A stretch of 44,688 nt of DNA, taken from contig JBBDHV010000007.1 of the NCBI GenBank assembly GCA_040880725.1, forward strand, positions 1-44,688, written 5' to 3'. The translations under genes were made by a program, and so were the position numbers. The notes below the pieces were generated by a model. It ran no database searches. It saw nothing but the letters and a program-made list of their open reading frames with translations, and was not told the DNA's origin. Shown piece after piece: positions 25,501 through 32,356 of this stretch. Every line of letters starts with the position of its first letter. Position 1 is the stretch's first letter. This DNA is from DATHWB01 sp040880725. GTDB lineage: Bacteria; Actinomycetota; Acidimicrobiia; Spongiisociales; ZC4RG35.

Positions 25501-26064
25501 GATCATCCGCTGCTGGGCGTGTCCGGATCGTTGAAGGCGGCAGGTGCCGTCCGGATCCCCGGTCTTCTCGATGCGTCCGACGGGTCCAACGTGACGATCG
25601 GCGGGTTGGTCGGAGCGATCACCCGCCGGTGGACCAAGAAGGGCGACCCGATGGTGTTCTTCCAACTCGAGGATTTGGAGGGTTCCGTTGAGGTCGTCGC
25701 CTTTCCGAAGACGGTCAACGAGTACGGGCCGCTCATCCAGGACGATTCGATCCTGATCGTCAAGGGCCGCCTCGACCACCGCGGCGACGATGTGAAGGTG
25801 ATCGCCCGCGAACTGCACGTGATGGAAGTCCGCGATGTGTCGACCCTGCGGTTGTCGGTCCCGGCCGCCAAGCTGTCTGCGGACCTCGTGGTCCGCCTCA
25901 AGTCGGTACTCGCGAACCATCCCGGCCAGGCGTCGGTGATCCTCGAGATGGCGAACGGCGAACGCCGCAAGGTGTTGAAGCTCTCCGACGAGTTCCGGGT
26001 GGAGCTGCGATCGGCCCTCTACGCCGAACTCCGCGAGCTCCTCGGCCCCAGCGCAGTCGCCTGA
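22558..26064 (+). CDS. dnaE: DNA polymerase III alpha subunit DnaE (DnaE1 type)
   Basis: Replicative polymerase catalytic subunit, 1168 residues. The N-terminal PHP domain starts with FVHLHTHTEFSMLDG, retaining metal-binding His residues that in DnaE1 proteins can give 3'-5' proofreading. The palm contains GPGRGSAAGS and PDIDMDFD (about 414-421, catalytic Asp pair). The fingers, the tandem HhH region and a C-terminal OB fold follow. Length and domain order fit DnaE1 rather than the shorter DnaE2/ImuC. The start is GTG 22558 with GGAGGG just upstream; the TTG at 22540 is less likely. A palindromic repeat begins 13 bases after the stop. Confidence 0.97.
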   Translation: MSDKSFVHLHTHTEFSMLDGAAKIKDVMQAAAADGQPAVGISDHGVLYGVVDFYRAANATGIKPIIGIEAYTTPGSRFERPPRSQNIRHHMLLFAQSDVGYRNLMQLSSRAYLEGYYYKPRMDKELLAEHASGLIATSGCLGGEVPQLLAPDGWKEEGNHGAIRDFDAALKAAATYQDIFGKDNYFIEIQDHGIESQQRILPDLVEIAKRIGAPLLATNDLHYTYASEYEAHDVLLCIQTGATIDEPNRFKLDGDQFFLKSAAQMRALFPADLYPGACDNTLRIAERAEVHLDFDQIHLPAFEVPAGETEVTHLERLVWEGARERYGDSVGPEIEERIRHELKVIGEMGFPAYFLIVWDLIRHAREHGIRTGPGRGSAAGSIVAYCLRITDLDPIHYGMIFERFLNPGRKEMPDIDMDFDERYRSEMIRYAAEKYGSDHVAQIITFSTIKGRQAIRDTARVFGYPYSLGDRVAKLMPPAILGRDASLAQCLNPPGDDADSAMRDQYNNAAGLREAYSAEPEVKRVLDAALGLEGLRRQDSIHAAAVVITPKPLTDVIPIQQKGEDSEVVTQYEMGGIESMGLLKMDFLGLRNLSTIERTLELVEQGHGIRVDIDNVDLEDAKTFELIRSAETVGVFQLEGSAMRSLIRALEPDVFDHIIAVNALYRPGPMGLNMHYEYADRKNGRKEVVYPHPALQPFLESTFGIITYQEQVMQVGREMAGYSMPEADNLRKAMGKKIKSVMADEKEKFVAGCVSQGHPEQLGRDLWDAVEPFAGYGFNLSHSACYAYVAFQTAFLKAHYPAEYMAALLTATKRDKDRTAIYLNECRRMGVEVLVPDVNESDVDFTVAHGKVRFGMSAVRNVGEGVVERIVAGRADGAYTDFADFCERVDLDALNKRTIESLIKAGGFDGLGYARKSLLFRFEEIVDAITSRRRNEEMGQFSLFGGEAVGGDGVSYEVEDEEWGQRVKLAFEKEMLGLYVSDHPLLGVSGSLKAAGAVRIPGLLDASDGSNVTIGGLVGAITRRWTKKGDPMVFFQLEDLEGSVEVVAFPKTVNEYGPLIQDDSILIVKGRLDHRGDDVKVIARELHVMEVRDVSTLRLSVPAAKLSADLVVRLKSVLANHPGQASVILEMANGERRKVLKLSDEFRVELRSALYAELRELLGPSAVA

Positions 26065-26077
26065 CGACGTAGTCCCA

Positions 26078-26203
26078 AACCCTGGGTTCCAGACCACACT
26101 GGGTGTAGTCCTGAGCCCGCGGTTCGGCGAGCTCGACCGCGCCGACCGACACAACCGTGGGCTCCAGACCACCGTGGCGGTGGTCCTGAACCCAGGGTAC
26201 GCG
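26078..26203. repeat. Tandem hairpin repeat, family 2 copy 2
   Basis: Two related imperfect hairpins lie in tandem in the gap between convergent dnaE and the BagB-like gene. The first (26078-26123) pairs AACCCTGGGTTCCAGACCACAC with a diverged complement; the second (26153-26200) pairs ACCGTGGGCTCCAGACCACCG with its partner around a TGG loop. TCCAGACCAC occurs at 26088-26097 and 26163-26172. The end, GAACCCAGGGTACGCG (26188-26203), is identical to the copies at 12106 and 41106. The structure could act as a bidirectional transcript end. Confidence 0.8.
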
Positions 26204-26228
26204 ACCACCCCGGCCCTGTGGCGGGGGG

Positions 26229-27263
26229 TCAGTGGGGGAGGAGGGTGCGGAGGTCGAAGCCGGATGCGGTGTCGATGAGTTCGGCGAGGGCGTCGCGGTC
26301 GGTGGGTGATTTGGCACGCCACGGCACGACGGTCAGCTCGGTCATGTAGCGCTCGGCGAACTGGTGGCGGAAGTCCCGTTGTCGTTCCGATTCCCGGCCC
26401 CATCGCAACAGGTTCTCCATCGCCGCCGGTTCGGTGTTGCCGGGTGTCGCGTCGATCCAGTCTTCGGGCAGGGACCGGTTGAAGACCACGGCGTCGGGGC
26501 GATCCGCGAGTTCCGGCAGTTCCCGGTAGAAACGCACGGCCTCCCGGATCGGGGACGGGTCGGCGGTGGTCACGACGACGGTCGAGGCGGCCTTCAGATG
26601 GGCTTCGATTTCGCGGGAGCGGCGGGCGACCCCGTCGTAGGTGGTCCGCAGGTCCATCAGGAACGACGCGATGTCTTCGAACAGGCCGGCACCCAGCACC
26701 TGGTCGGCGACCTTGAGCGCCGGTCGGGCGGTGCGATCGAAGAGGAACCGCCGCCCGGGAAGACGACCGCCCGTCAGCCAGCGCAGCAGCCGCCCACCCA
26801 CCAGTTCGGTCATCTGTCGGGGGGCGGTGAAGAATTCGATTCCGCCCGCCGACGGGGGCGTGTCGACGATGATCACTTCCCAGGCCCGGCCGTCGATGAA
26901 TCGGGCTGCTTCTTCGGCCGCGGCGTACGACTGCGATGCCGGAAAGTGGGTGGTGGCAGCGTGGAAGAACGGATTCTCGACGAGGCGCTGGGCGACGTCG
27001 GGATCGGCGTGGTTCAGGGCGATCGCCGTCCACGACGCGGAAGCATCCAGCATCGACGCCCACAGTCCGGGTTCGTCCGGATTTGGTTCCGGTTCGGTGC
27101 CGAGGCGGTCGAGACCGAGCGCGTCCGCGAGCCGGCGGGCCGGGTCGACGGTGATGACGAGGGTGCGCAATCCCATGCGGGCGGATGCCACGCCGAGAGC
27201 GGCAGACAGCGTGGTCTTGCCGACTCCACCGCCACCGGTCACGAGCACGGTGCGGGTGCTCAC
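26229..27263 (-). CDS. ArsA/Get3-like ATPase, BagB-like second subunit
   Basis: About 344 residues of the ArsA/Get3 P-loop ATPase family. The P-loop is GGGGVGKTT near residue 10; switch and Walker B regions include VDPARRLADALG and VIIVDTPPSAGG. It forms a coupled pair with the upstream ATPase (GTGA overlap), like Rv3679-Rv3680 of M. tuberculosis (BagA/BagB), reported as a bacterial Get3-like complex. By analogy it would pair with its neighbour to handle hydrophobic or client proteins; arsenite export is unlikely as no ArsB/ArsD is nearby. GTG 27263 is preferred over GTG 27266. The frame is open far upstream but overlaps the neighbour. Confidence 0.85.
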   Translation of the reverse strand: MSTRTVLVTGGGGVGKTTLSAALGVASARMGLRTLVITVDPARRLADALGLDRLGTEPEPNPDEPGLWASMLDASASWTAIALNHADPDVAQRLVENPFFHAATTHFPASQSYAAAEEAARFIDGRAWEVIIVDTPPSAGGIEFFTAPRQMTELVGGRLLRWLTGGRLPGRRFLFDRTARPALKVADQVLGAGLFEDIASFLMDLRTTYDGVARRSREIEAHLKAASTVVVTTADPSPIREAVRFYRELPELADRPDAVVFNRSLPEDWIDATPGNTEPAAMENLLRWGRESERQRDFRHQFAERYMTELTVVPWRAKSPTDRDALAELIDTASGFDLRTLLPH

Positions 27264-28096
27264 CACGACTCCATCTCCTCGGCCAGATGCGACGCGATCG
27301 CTTCGGACGAGGCGACTCCGAAGAGGAACGGGAGTTGGCGATCGGGCGGGTGGCGTTCGAGCCACTCCTGCTGTTCGGACTGGAGCGAGAGATGCAGCCG
27401 GGCGGCCTCGCCGACTCGGCCTCCCGGGACTTTGCTCAGGGTGAGTTCCGGGAGGATCCGGTTGGCGATGACTTCGATGTCGCCGACGACCTGGTTCTCC
27501 TCGAACCAGCCCAGCGTCTCCTGGGTCTCGGACATCGGCAGTTCCTCGGCGAGCGTCACCAACCGGACGAGGGTGTTGTCCGATCGCAGCATGTCGGTCA
27601 TCCACGCCGCCTGGTCGGCGATGCGGCCACCTGCGACGAGTTCGGAGATCGACGTCGGGGCCCGCAGGAACGACCCGATCTGGCCCGTCGGTGGACCGTC
27701 GGCGATCACCACGTCCCAGTGGTCCCGTTTGACCTCCCACAACACCTTCCCGATCGTGACGATTTCCCGCACCGCGGGGGCGGTGGCGGCGAGCGCGTCG
27801 AAAGCCCGGATGACCGGGGGGAGAGCGGCGAATGCAGGCAGCCCGACCTGAACGCGAAGGTATTCGATCAGGGCGCGGGAGCGGTCGATGTTGAGCGCGT
27901 GCAAGCCGGGAAAGACTTCGACCGGTTCGAATCCGAGGGCTCCCGCACCGGTGTGGCTGGCGAGTCCGCCGCCGGTTCCGACCATCGACACTGCGAGAAC
28001 CGACTCGCCCCGGCGGTGATGGTCGAGCGCAGTCGCCGCCGCCACCGCCGACTTGCCGACGCCACCTTTGCCGGAGACGACGACGAGGCGGGTCAT
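27260..28096 (-). CDS. ArsA/Get3-like ATPase, BagA-like first subunit
   Basis: A 278-residue ATPase with a deviant Walker A, GKGGVGKSA (9-17), containing the signature lysine of the ArsA/MinD/Get3 class. The Asp of VVIADGPPTG marks Walker B/switch II. It is shorter than its partner and lacks the Cys pair expected of a Get3 zinc dimer interface, fitting a heteromeric BagAB-like arrangement. It starts 7 nt after the stop of the 70-residue gene and overlaps the second ATPase by 4 bases, so all three probably share a transcript from the promoter at 28324-28329. Confidence 0.86.
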   Translation of the reverse strand: MTRLVVVSGKGGVGKSAVAAATALDHHRRGESVLAVSMVGTGGGLASHTGAGALGFEPVEVFPGLHALNIDRSRALIEYLRVQVGLPAFAALPPVIRAFDALAATAPAVREIVTIGKVLWEVKRDHWDVVIADGPPTGQIGSFLRAPTSISELVAGGRIADQAAWMTDMLRSDNTLVRLVTLAEELPMSETQETLGWFEENQVVGDIEVIANRILPELTLSKVPGGRVGEAARLHLSLQSEQQEWLERHPPDRQLPFLFGVASSEAIASHLAEEMESW

Positions 28097-28103
28097 GGCG
28101 CGG

Positions 28104-28316
28104 TCAGCTGCCGAGGGGGATGCGGAGGACGAGGTGTCCCTCTTCGACCGACCAATTGGCGTTCCCGACGAGGGAGTAGTCCATGTAGTCGGTTTCGGCC
28201 TGTGCGATGAATTTCTTGCGTTCCGGTCCGGCCACGGGCGGGAGCGGGCGATCCTTCACTGCCTGTGCCCTGTTCTGGAAGCGGGTGATGAGCGCGTCGA
28301 CGTCGAATTCAGCCAT
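28104..28316 (-). CDS. Small conserved-looking 70-residue protein preceding BagA-like gene
   Basis: A 70-residue protein: a charged N-terminal helix (MAEFDVDALITRFQNRAQAV), a middle with PPVAGPERKKF, an acidic/Tyr segment (ETDYMDYSL) and a C-terminal hydrophobic strand pattern. I do not recognise a domain. It is the first gene of the putative ATPase operon with its own -10 hexamer, 7 nt from the ATG. From memory, M. tuberculosis has a similarly placed short gene (Rv3678A) next to Rv3679-Rv3680, so this may be a third component of that system. The longer in-frame extension upstream runs into thyX and is not used. Confidence 0.75.
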   Translation of the reverse strand: MAEFDVDALITRFQNRAQAVKDRPLPPVAGPERKKFIAQAETDYMDYSLVGNANWSVEEGHLVLRIPLGS

Positions 28317-28323
28317 GCCCCTG

Positions 28324-28329
28324 ATGGTA
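28324..28329 (-). promoter_or_regulatory. Leaderless -10 hexamer for the 70-residue gene/BagAB operon
   Basis: On the minus strand TACCAT ends 7 nt before the ATG at 28316, consistent with leaderless transcription of the three-gene unit. Confidence 0.45.
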
Positions 28330-28344
28330 GAAGAACAACGACGA

Positions 28345-29958
28345 TCAGTCCGAGCCGCGGCTGGCGCGCCGGCGTTCGGCGGCGCGTTCGGCGTCCAACC
28401 GTTCGAGGTCGACGTCGGAGTGGTCGACGAACCGCATCCCGTCGGCGATCCCACGATGGCCTGCTTCGTCGCGGATGAGCCGATGCATTTCGTGGGCCAC
28501 GCGCCGGTAGGCGGTGTGTCCGGCGGGCTGGGAGCGGAGTTCGATCAGATGGTATGCCTGCCGGGCGTTCATTTCCATCACGAAGCGGATGTTGGCGGCG
28601 AAAGGCACCACGTACTGTGCCACGTCCGCACCGTGCTCTTCGCGTATTCGCTCGTACATGTTGCGGGAACGGTCCATCGCTTCGGCCCAGGCGGCGCCGT
28701 GGCCGGCTTCGACGATGTCTGGTGGCGTGTCGAAGCCGAGGCGGGTGGAGAGGCGCTGCCATTCGATGGTCATGAGCCGGTGTCGTTGCAGGTCACGGAA
28801 CGCGCCGAAGTCGCACACGACGTCGAAGCGGTAGCTCGTGCGTTCCATCGGCCGGCCCGGCTTGTGGCGTCGGTTCTCCCGGTCGCCGATCAGGTCGGCG
28901 ATCACGGCGCCCCGCTCGTCGGAGGTCATCTTCTCTGCCATCGCCGCGAGTGTCCGGTCCGAAACCTCGGAGTGGGCGTACAGCGCCGCCGCGGTGAGTT
29001 TGATCTCGGCGTCAGGATCGAAGTCGGTGAGTCGCACCGACGGTGCGGACTCTTCTTCGGTGCCGAGCAGCGAACCGTGCGCGTCGAGGCGGTGCGCGAC
29101 GTCTTCGAGATATTCGGACCAGCGGTGGCCGCGTTCGGGCTTGTCCACTCGGGTGAGGAAGGAGGGGATCACCTTGCGCAGTTCGCCGAGCATCATGTCG
29201 CCGTAGTCCCGGACCTCGGCCAGCGGATTGGCGGCCATCCGCACCAGCGCCATCTCGTAGGCCTGCCCGGTGGCGTAGATGCCGACGTTCGACATGGTGG
29301 CGGCAGGCAGCAGCCCTCGGGCGGCGTCACAGGCCTTGGCGCGGATCGTGGCGATGTAGACGATCGGCGGATCGGACGCGTCCTTCGGGAATCGCCGTTC
29401 GTAGACGGTCTTCATGTCCCGGACGAGGCTGGAATACGTGTCGAACATCCAGTTGAGGTGCGAGAGGTATTCGATCCCGAGCGCCCCCGTCTCGAGTTCG
29501 GGCGGGATGATGTAGCGGTACCGCCCGGCCAGGGTGGTGTCGTAGAAGATGTAGCGGGTCGACTGCTCGAGATAGGCGGCGAGCCGGCCCCATTCCAACG
29601 CCTTGGTCAGGATGTTCGACGCTTGTTCGCAGGCGAGGTGGGTGCCCCCCAATTGGGCGACGGAATCGTCGCCATATTCGACGAAGACGCGCTGGTACAG
29701 CTGTTCGGCCTTGGACATGTCGACGATCGGGTCGTTGGACGCTTCGGCGATTGCGGCCACCCCCGTCTCCGGGTCGGTGAACTCGTCGAGAAACAGCCGT
29801 CTGATCGACTTCGATGATCGGGAGTAGCGGGCGAACAGCGCACCTTTGACGACTTCGGGCAGGTTGACGAGACCGAAGACAGGAAGATCGGTGTTGGTGA
29901 AGAAACGGTCCAACACCAGAGTCTCCTCGGGTGTGAACTCTTCGACGTGATACCTCAC
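28345..29958 (-). CDS. Double-length ThyX-like (FAD-dependent thymidylate synthase family) protein
   Basis: A 537-residue protein made of two ThyX-like halves (about 1-270 and 310-510). Ordinary ThyX is 220-250 residues and carries RHRxxSxNExSxRY. Here the N-terminal half has only the second part (R125, E131, S133, R135, Y136), while the C-terminal half has only RHR (392-394). A composite active site is possible; loss of activity is another option. Such long proteins are commonly annotated as ThyX in actinobacteria and Chloroflexi. GTG 29958 follows a TAGGAT hexamer by 7 nt. No thyA or ordinary thyX is in the window, so I leave the gene symbol empty. Confidence 0.8.
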   Translation of the reverse strand: MRYHVEEFTPEETLVLDRFFTNTDLPVFGLVNLPEVVKGALFARYSRSSKSIRRLFLDEFTDPETGVAAIAEASNDPIVDMSKAEQLYQRVFVEYGDDSVAQLGGTHLACEQASNILTKALEWGRLAAYLEQSTRYIFYDTTLAGRYRYIIPPELETGALGIEYLSHLNWMFDTYSSLVRDMKTVYERRFPKDASDPPIVYIATIRAKACDAARGLLPAATMSNVGIYATGQAYEMALVRMAANPLAEVRDYGDMMLGELRKVIPSFLTRVDKPERGHRWSEYLEDVAHRLDAHGSLLGTEEESAPSVRLTDFDPDAEIKLTAAALYAHSEVSDRTLAAMAEKMTSDERGAVIADLIGDRENRRHKPGRPMERTSYRFDVVCDFGAFRDLQRHRLMTIEWQRLSTRLGFDTPPDIVEAGHGAAWAEAMDRSRNMYERIREEHGADVAQYVVPFAANIRFVMEMNARQAYHLIELRSQPAGHTAYRRVAHEMHRLIRDEAGHRGIADGMRFVDHSDVDLERLDAERAAERRRASRGSD

Positions 29959-29965
29959 CCGGCCG

Positions 29966-29971
29966 ATCCTA
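29966..29971 (-). promoter_or_regulatory. Leaderless -10 hexamer for ThyX-like gene
   Basis: Minus-strand TAGGAT ends 7 nt before the GTG start at 29958. Confidence 0.45.
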
Positions 29972-29978
29972 CGCAGCG

Positions 29979-30281
29979 TCAGCTGGCGAACGGGTCATCG
30001 GAGTCTGGACGCGGCCGGCGGGGCCGTTGGAGGCGACGCAGGGTCCGATTCGTGATCCGGAAACCGGCCAACACGACGACGAGACCCGCAGTGAGGAGGG
30101 CCGAGAGCTCGGGCGCGGCGGTGTACGGATTGCGGCATTGCTGGACGCCTCCCGGGCACAGGCCGTAGCCGGTGCCTCCTTGGGCGAGGTCGAGGAGGAC
30201 GAACAGGGGCACTGCCGCCAGGGCGACCGCCGCCACGACGAGGACCGCTCGAACCAGCCGGATGAGGTACTGCAGTTCCAT
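29979..30281 (-). CDS. Hypothetical two-span membrane protein
   Basis: A 100-residue protein with two hydrophobic segments (about 10-30 and 59-76). The loop between them carries two Cys (GLCPGG and QQCRNP) and is probably extracytoplasmic. The C-terminal tail is strongly basic (RRLQRPRRPRP), fitting a cytoplasmic location by the positive-inside rule. I recognise no family. The ATG at 30281 is preferred over upstream codons because AAGGTA on the plus strand (TACCTT on the minus) lies 8 nt away and upstream sequence shadows the EamA gene. Confidence 0.6.
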   Translation of the reverse strand: MELQYLIRLVRAVLVVAAVALAAVPLFVLLDLAQGGTGYGLCPGGVQQCRNPYTAAPELSALLTAGLVVVLAGFRITNRTLRRLQRPRRPRPDSDDPFAS

Positions 30282-30289
30282 CGTCAGTG

Positions 30290-30295
30290 AAGGTA
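30290..30295 (-). promoter_or_regulatory. Leaderless -10 hexamer for hypothetical membrane gene
   Basis: Minus-strand TACCTT ends 8 nt before the ATG at 30281; it lies between the EamA stop and the hypothetical gene. Confidence 0.4.
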
Positions 30296-30300
30296 CCCGA

Positions 30301-31185
30301 TCACACCGGACTGATCGCTTCGGCTTCGAGGATCGGGTCGTCTTCGACCTTGGCGAGCACCAGCGAGATCGCCCCGAAGATGACGAGTGCCCCGAACCAT
30401 CCCGCCGTCGTGAGCCGTTCGCTGAGAACGAGCGCCGCCGCCGCCACCGCAAAGACCGGTTCGAGTGTCAGCAGGATCGCGGTGCGTGACGGACCCACCC
30501 GGTTCTGGGCCCACACCTGGAGGACATAGGCGACGGCGCTCACCCCCAGTCCGGTGACGATGATTGCCGGCCACCCGTTGCGGTCGGGCAGTCCGGGACC
30601 TTCGAAGACCACCGAGCCGACCAGACCGAGGACCGCAGTCGTGAGCAGTTGCACGGCGGTGTAGGGGATGACCGGATGGCGTGGTGCTTGCCGGCTGATC
30701 GTCACGACGTGGCATGCGAAGGCGAGAGCACAGCCAACGGTGAGCAGGTCGCCGGTGCCGAACGTGAGATCTTCGCGCACGGTCAGCAGGGACGTCCCGA
30801 TGAAGCCGAGGACGACGCCCACCACCGCCCAGGGCGACGGTGCGCGGCGTCGGGCGATCGCCGCGATGAGAGGCACGAACACGACGTAGAGCCCGGTGAT
30901 CAGGGCCGAGTTGGTGGCGCCGGTGACGGTCAGCCCGTTGGTCTGCAGGGCGTAGCCGGCGAACAGCCACAGCCCGGCGATCATCCCGTCCCGCCATACC
31001 CCGTGGGAGGTGGGCGTCGCCAGTATCAACAGGGCCCCACCTCCGATGAGGAACCGCCAACCGACGAAGGCGAGCGGGTCGACGGTCTCGATCGCGGACT
31101 TCACCACGACGAACGTGACGCCGAACAGCAGCGCGGCGACGACCAGGCCGCCGAGGGCGGCCAGCTGGCTGCGATCAGAATTCAT
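30301..31185 (-). CDS. EamA-family (DMT superfamily) transporter
   Basis: A 294-residue polytopic membrane protein with about ten spans in two repeated five-span EamA halves. Family features are FGVTFVVVKSAI in span 1, the FLIGG segment in span 2, NSALITGLYVVFVPL in span 4 and the C-terminal LTLEPVFAVAAAALVLSERLT, the highly typical EamA motif. It would export or import small metabolites; the substrate is unknown. The ATG at 31185 overlaps the preceding thioesterase gene by 11 bases, implying a two-gene operon. Confidence 0.9.
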   Translation of the reverse strand: MNSDRSQLAALGGLVVAALLFGVTFVVVKSAIETVDPLAFVGWRFLIGGGALLILATPTSHGVWRDGMIAGLWLFAGYALQTNGLTVTGATNSALITGLYVVFVPLIAAIARRRAPSPWAVVGVVLGFIGTSLLTVREDLTFGTGDLLTVGCALAFACHVVTISRQAPRHPVIPYTAVQLLTTAVLGLVGSVVFEGPGLPDRNGWPAIIVTGLGVSAVAYVLQVWAQNRVGPSRTAILLTLEPVFAVAAAALVLSERLTTAGWFGALVIFGAISLVLAKVEDDPILEAEAISPV

Positions 31186-31621
31186 GCATGCTCCGAGACA
31201 CCAGGAACAGGCCCGAGGATTCGACCGCGATCCGATCGTCGGTCGTCTGCAAGCGTGCGGAAATGACCAGACGGCGACCGCGTCGTTCGTCGACCTGGGC
31301 GGCCGCGGTGATCCGGTCGTGCACGGTGAGGGGACGCCGATACCGCAGCTCGAGTTTGCCGGTGACGGTGAGAACGCCTTCGCCGAGGATGCCTGCCCAC
31401 ACGGAGATCTCGTCGATGGCGGTGGCGGCGATTCCGCCGTGGAGCACGTTGCCGGCTCCCCGGTAGTCGTCGCGCGGTTCGAATGTCCCGGTGACGGTGG
31501 TGCCGTCCCAGGTGAAATCGTCGAGGTGCAGGCCGGCGTCGTTGCGGCGTCCGCACGCGAAACACAGGTCACCGAAGGCAAGGCGGACCGTTTCGATTCG
31601 GGCTGTGAGTTCTGGGTTCAT
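31175..31621 (-). CDS. PaaI/YbgC-like hotdog-fold thioesterase
   Basis: A 148-residue hotdog-fold protein. The N-terminal CFACGRRNDAGLHL motif is typical of PaaI-type thioesterases, and GNVLHGGIAATAIDEI carries the HGG and acidic residue of the active-site helix. It probably hydrolyses an acyl-CoA, substrate unknown. ATG 31621 has GAGG about 8 bases upstream on the minus strand. It is divergent from nth and overlaps the EamA gene downstream. Confidence 0.88.
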   Translation of the reverse strand: MNPELTARIETVRLAFGDLCFACGRRNDAGLHLDDFTWDGTTVTGTFEPRDDYRGAGNVLHGGIAATAIDEISVWAGILGEGVLTVTGKLELRYRRPLTVHDRITAAAQVDERRGRRLVISARLQTTDDRIAVESSGLFLVSRSMHEF

Positions 31622-31665
31622 GGACGGACCTCGGAAGTGTGCGAGGGCACGGTAACGGAGGTCGG

Positions 31666-31671
31666 TAGGCT
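31666..31671 (+). promoter_or_regulatory. Leaderless -10 hexamer for nth
   Basis: TAGGCT ends 9 nt before the nth ATG at 31681, consistent with a leaderless or very short-leader transcript for nth and the MATE gene. Confidence 0.42.
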
Positions 31672-31680
31672 CGCCGCCTC

Positions 31681-32352
31681 ATGCCTGGACCACGCGCCGA
31701 CGGATCCGTCCCGACCGCCACGGAACGGGGGAAGGCCCGGGCTGTGCTGAACCGCCTGAAGGCGCGGTACCCGACGATTCACACCGCGCTCGCCTATGAC
31801 TCTCCGTGGCAGCTGCTGGTGACGACGGTGCTGTCCGCCCAGACCACCGACGAAAACGTGAACAAGGTCCGTGGTCCGCTCTTTCAGCGGTACCCCGAGC
31901 CGTCGGATTTGGCGGTGGCCGACCTCGAAGAGGTGGAGCACATCATCTTTTCCACCGGCTTCTACCGCCAGAAGTCGAAATCCATCGTCACCCTCGCAGG
32001 TGATCTCGTCGACAAGTACGGCGGGGAAGTTCCTCGGGATCTGGCTGCCCTGACGACGTTGCGGGGTGTCGGACGCAAGACCGCCAGCGTGGTCCTCGCC
32101 GAGGCTTGGGGTGTTCCGGCAATCGCAGTCGACACCCATGTTCGTCGGGTGACGAACCGCATCGGTCTGACATCGCAGGCCGACCCGGTGAAGATCGAAG
32201 CCGATCTCAAAGCCCTGTACCGGGTCGACGACTGGGCCGGGGTCTCGATGCGCTTCATCCAGTTCGGCCGGGACATCTGCGACGCTCGCAGGCCGTTGTG
32301 CAGTGAGTGCGAGCTGGTGTCGTTGTGCGACTGGCCCGACAAGCGGCTGTGA
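31681..32352 (+). CDS. nth: Endonuclease III (DNA glycosylase/AP lyase)
   Basis: A 223-residue base-excision-repair enzyme removing oxidised pyrimidines. The helix-hairpin-helix motif LRGVGRKTASVVL contains the catalytic lysine K133; the catalytic Asp is D151 in AVDTHVRR. The C-terminal [4Fe-4S] cluster ligands C200, C207, C210 and C216 are present with the usual CX6CX2CX5C spacing. The first 15 residues are poorly conserved, so a later start is possible, but the promoter supports ATG 31681. In M. tuberculosis nth also lies near the BagAB genes (from memory). Confidence 0.95.
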   Translation: MPGPRADGSVPTATERGKARAVLNRLKARYPTIHTALAYDSPWQLLVTTVLSAQTTDENVNKVRGPLFQRYPEPSDLAVADLEEVEHIIFSTGFYRQKSKSIVTLAGDLVDKYGGEVPRDLAALTTLRGVGRKTASVVLAEAWGVPAIAVDTHVRRVTNRIGLTSQADPVKIEADLKALYRVDDWAGVSMRFIQFGRDICDARRPLCSECELVSLCDWPDKRL

Positions 32353-32356
32353 GCAA

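Noticed and set aside
26065..26228. CRISPR-like array from repeated CCAGACCAC units
   Set aside because: Only two units, each part of an imperfect hairpin, with no regular spacers and no cas genes.
23956..27063. Minus-strand open frame of 1035 codons across dnaE and the BagB-like gene
   Set aside because: It is a shadow of dnaE and the ATPase gene in high-G+C DNA; the translation is Arg/His-rich without any domain and covers a strongly supported gene.
26229..27263. Arsenical pump ATPase (ArsA) assignment
   Set aside because: No ArsB, ArsD, ArsR or ArsC gene nearby and no typical metal-binding Cys; pairing with a second ATPase fits BagAB better.
27918..27945. tRNA-like TTCGAATCC stretch
   Set aside because: It lies inside the BagA-like coding region and no acceptor stem or other arms can be formed.
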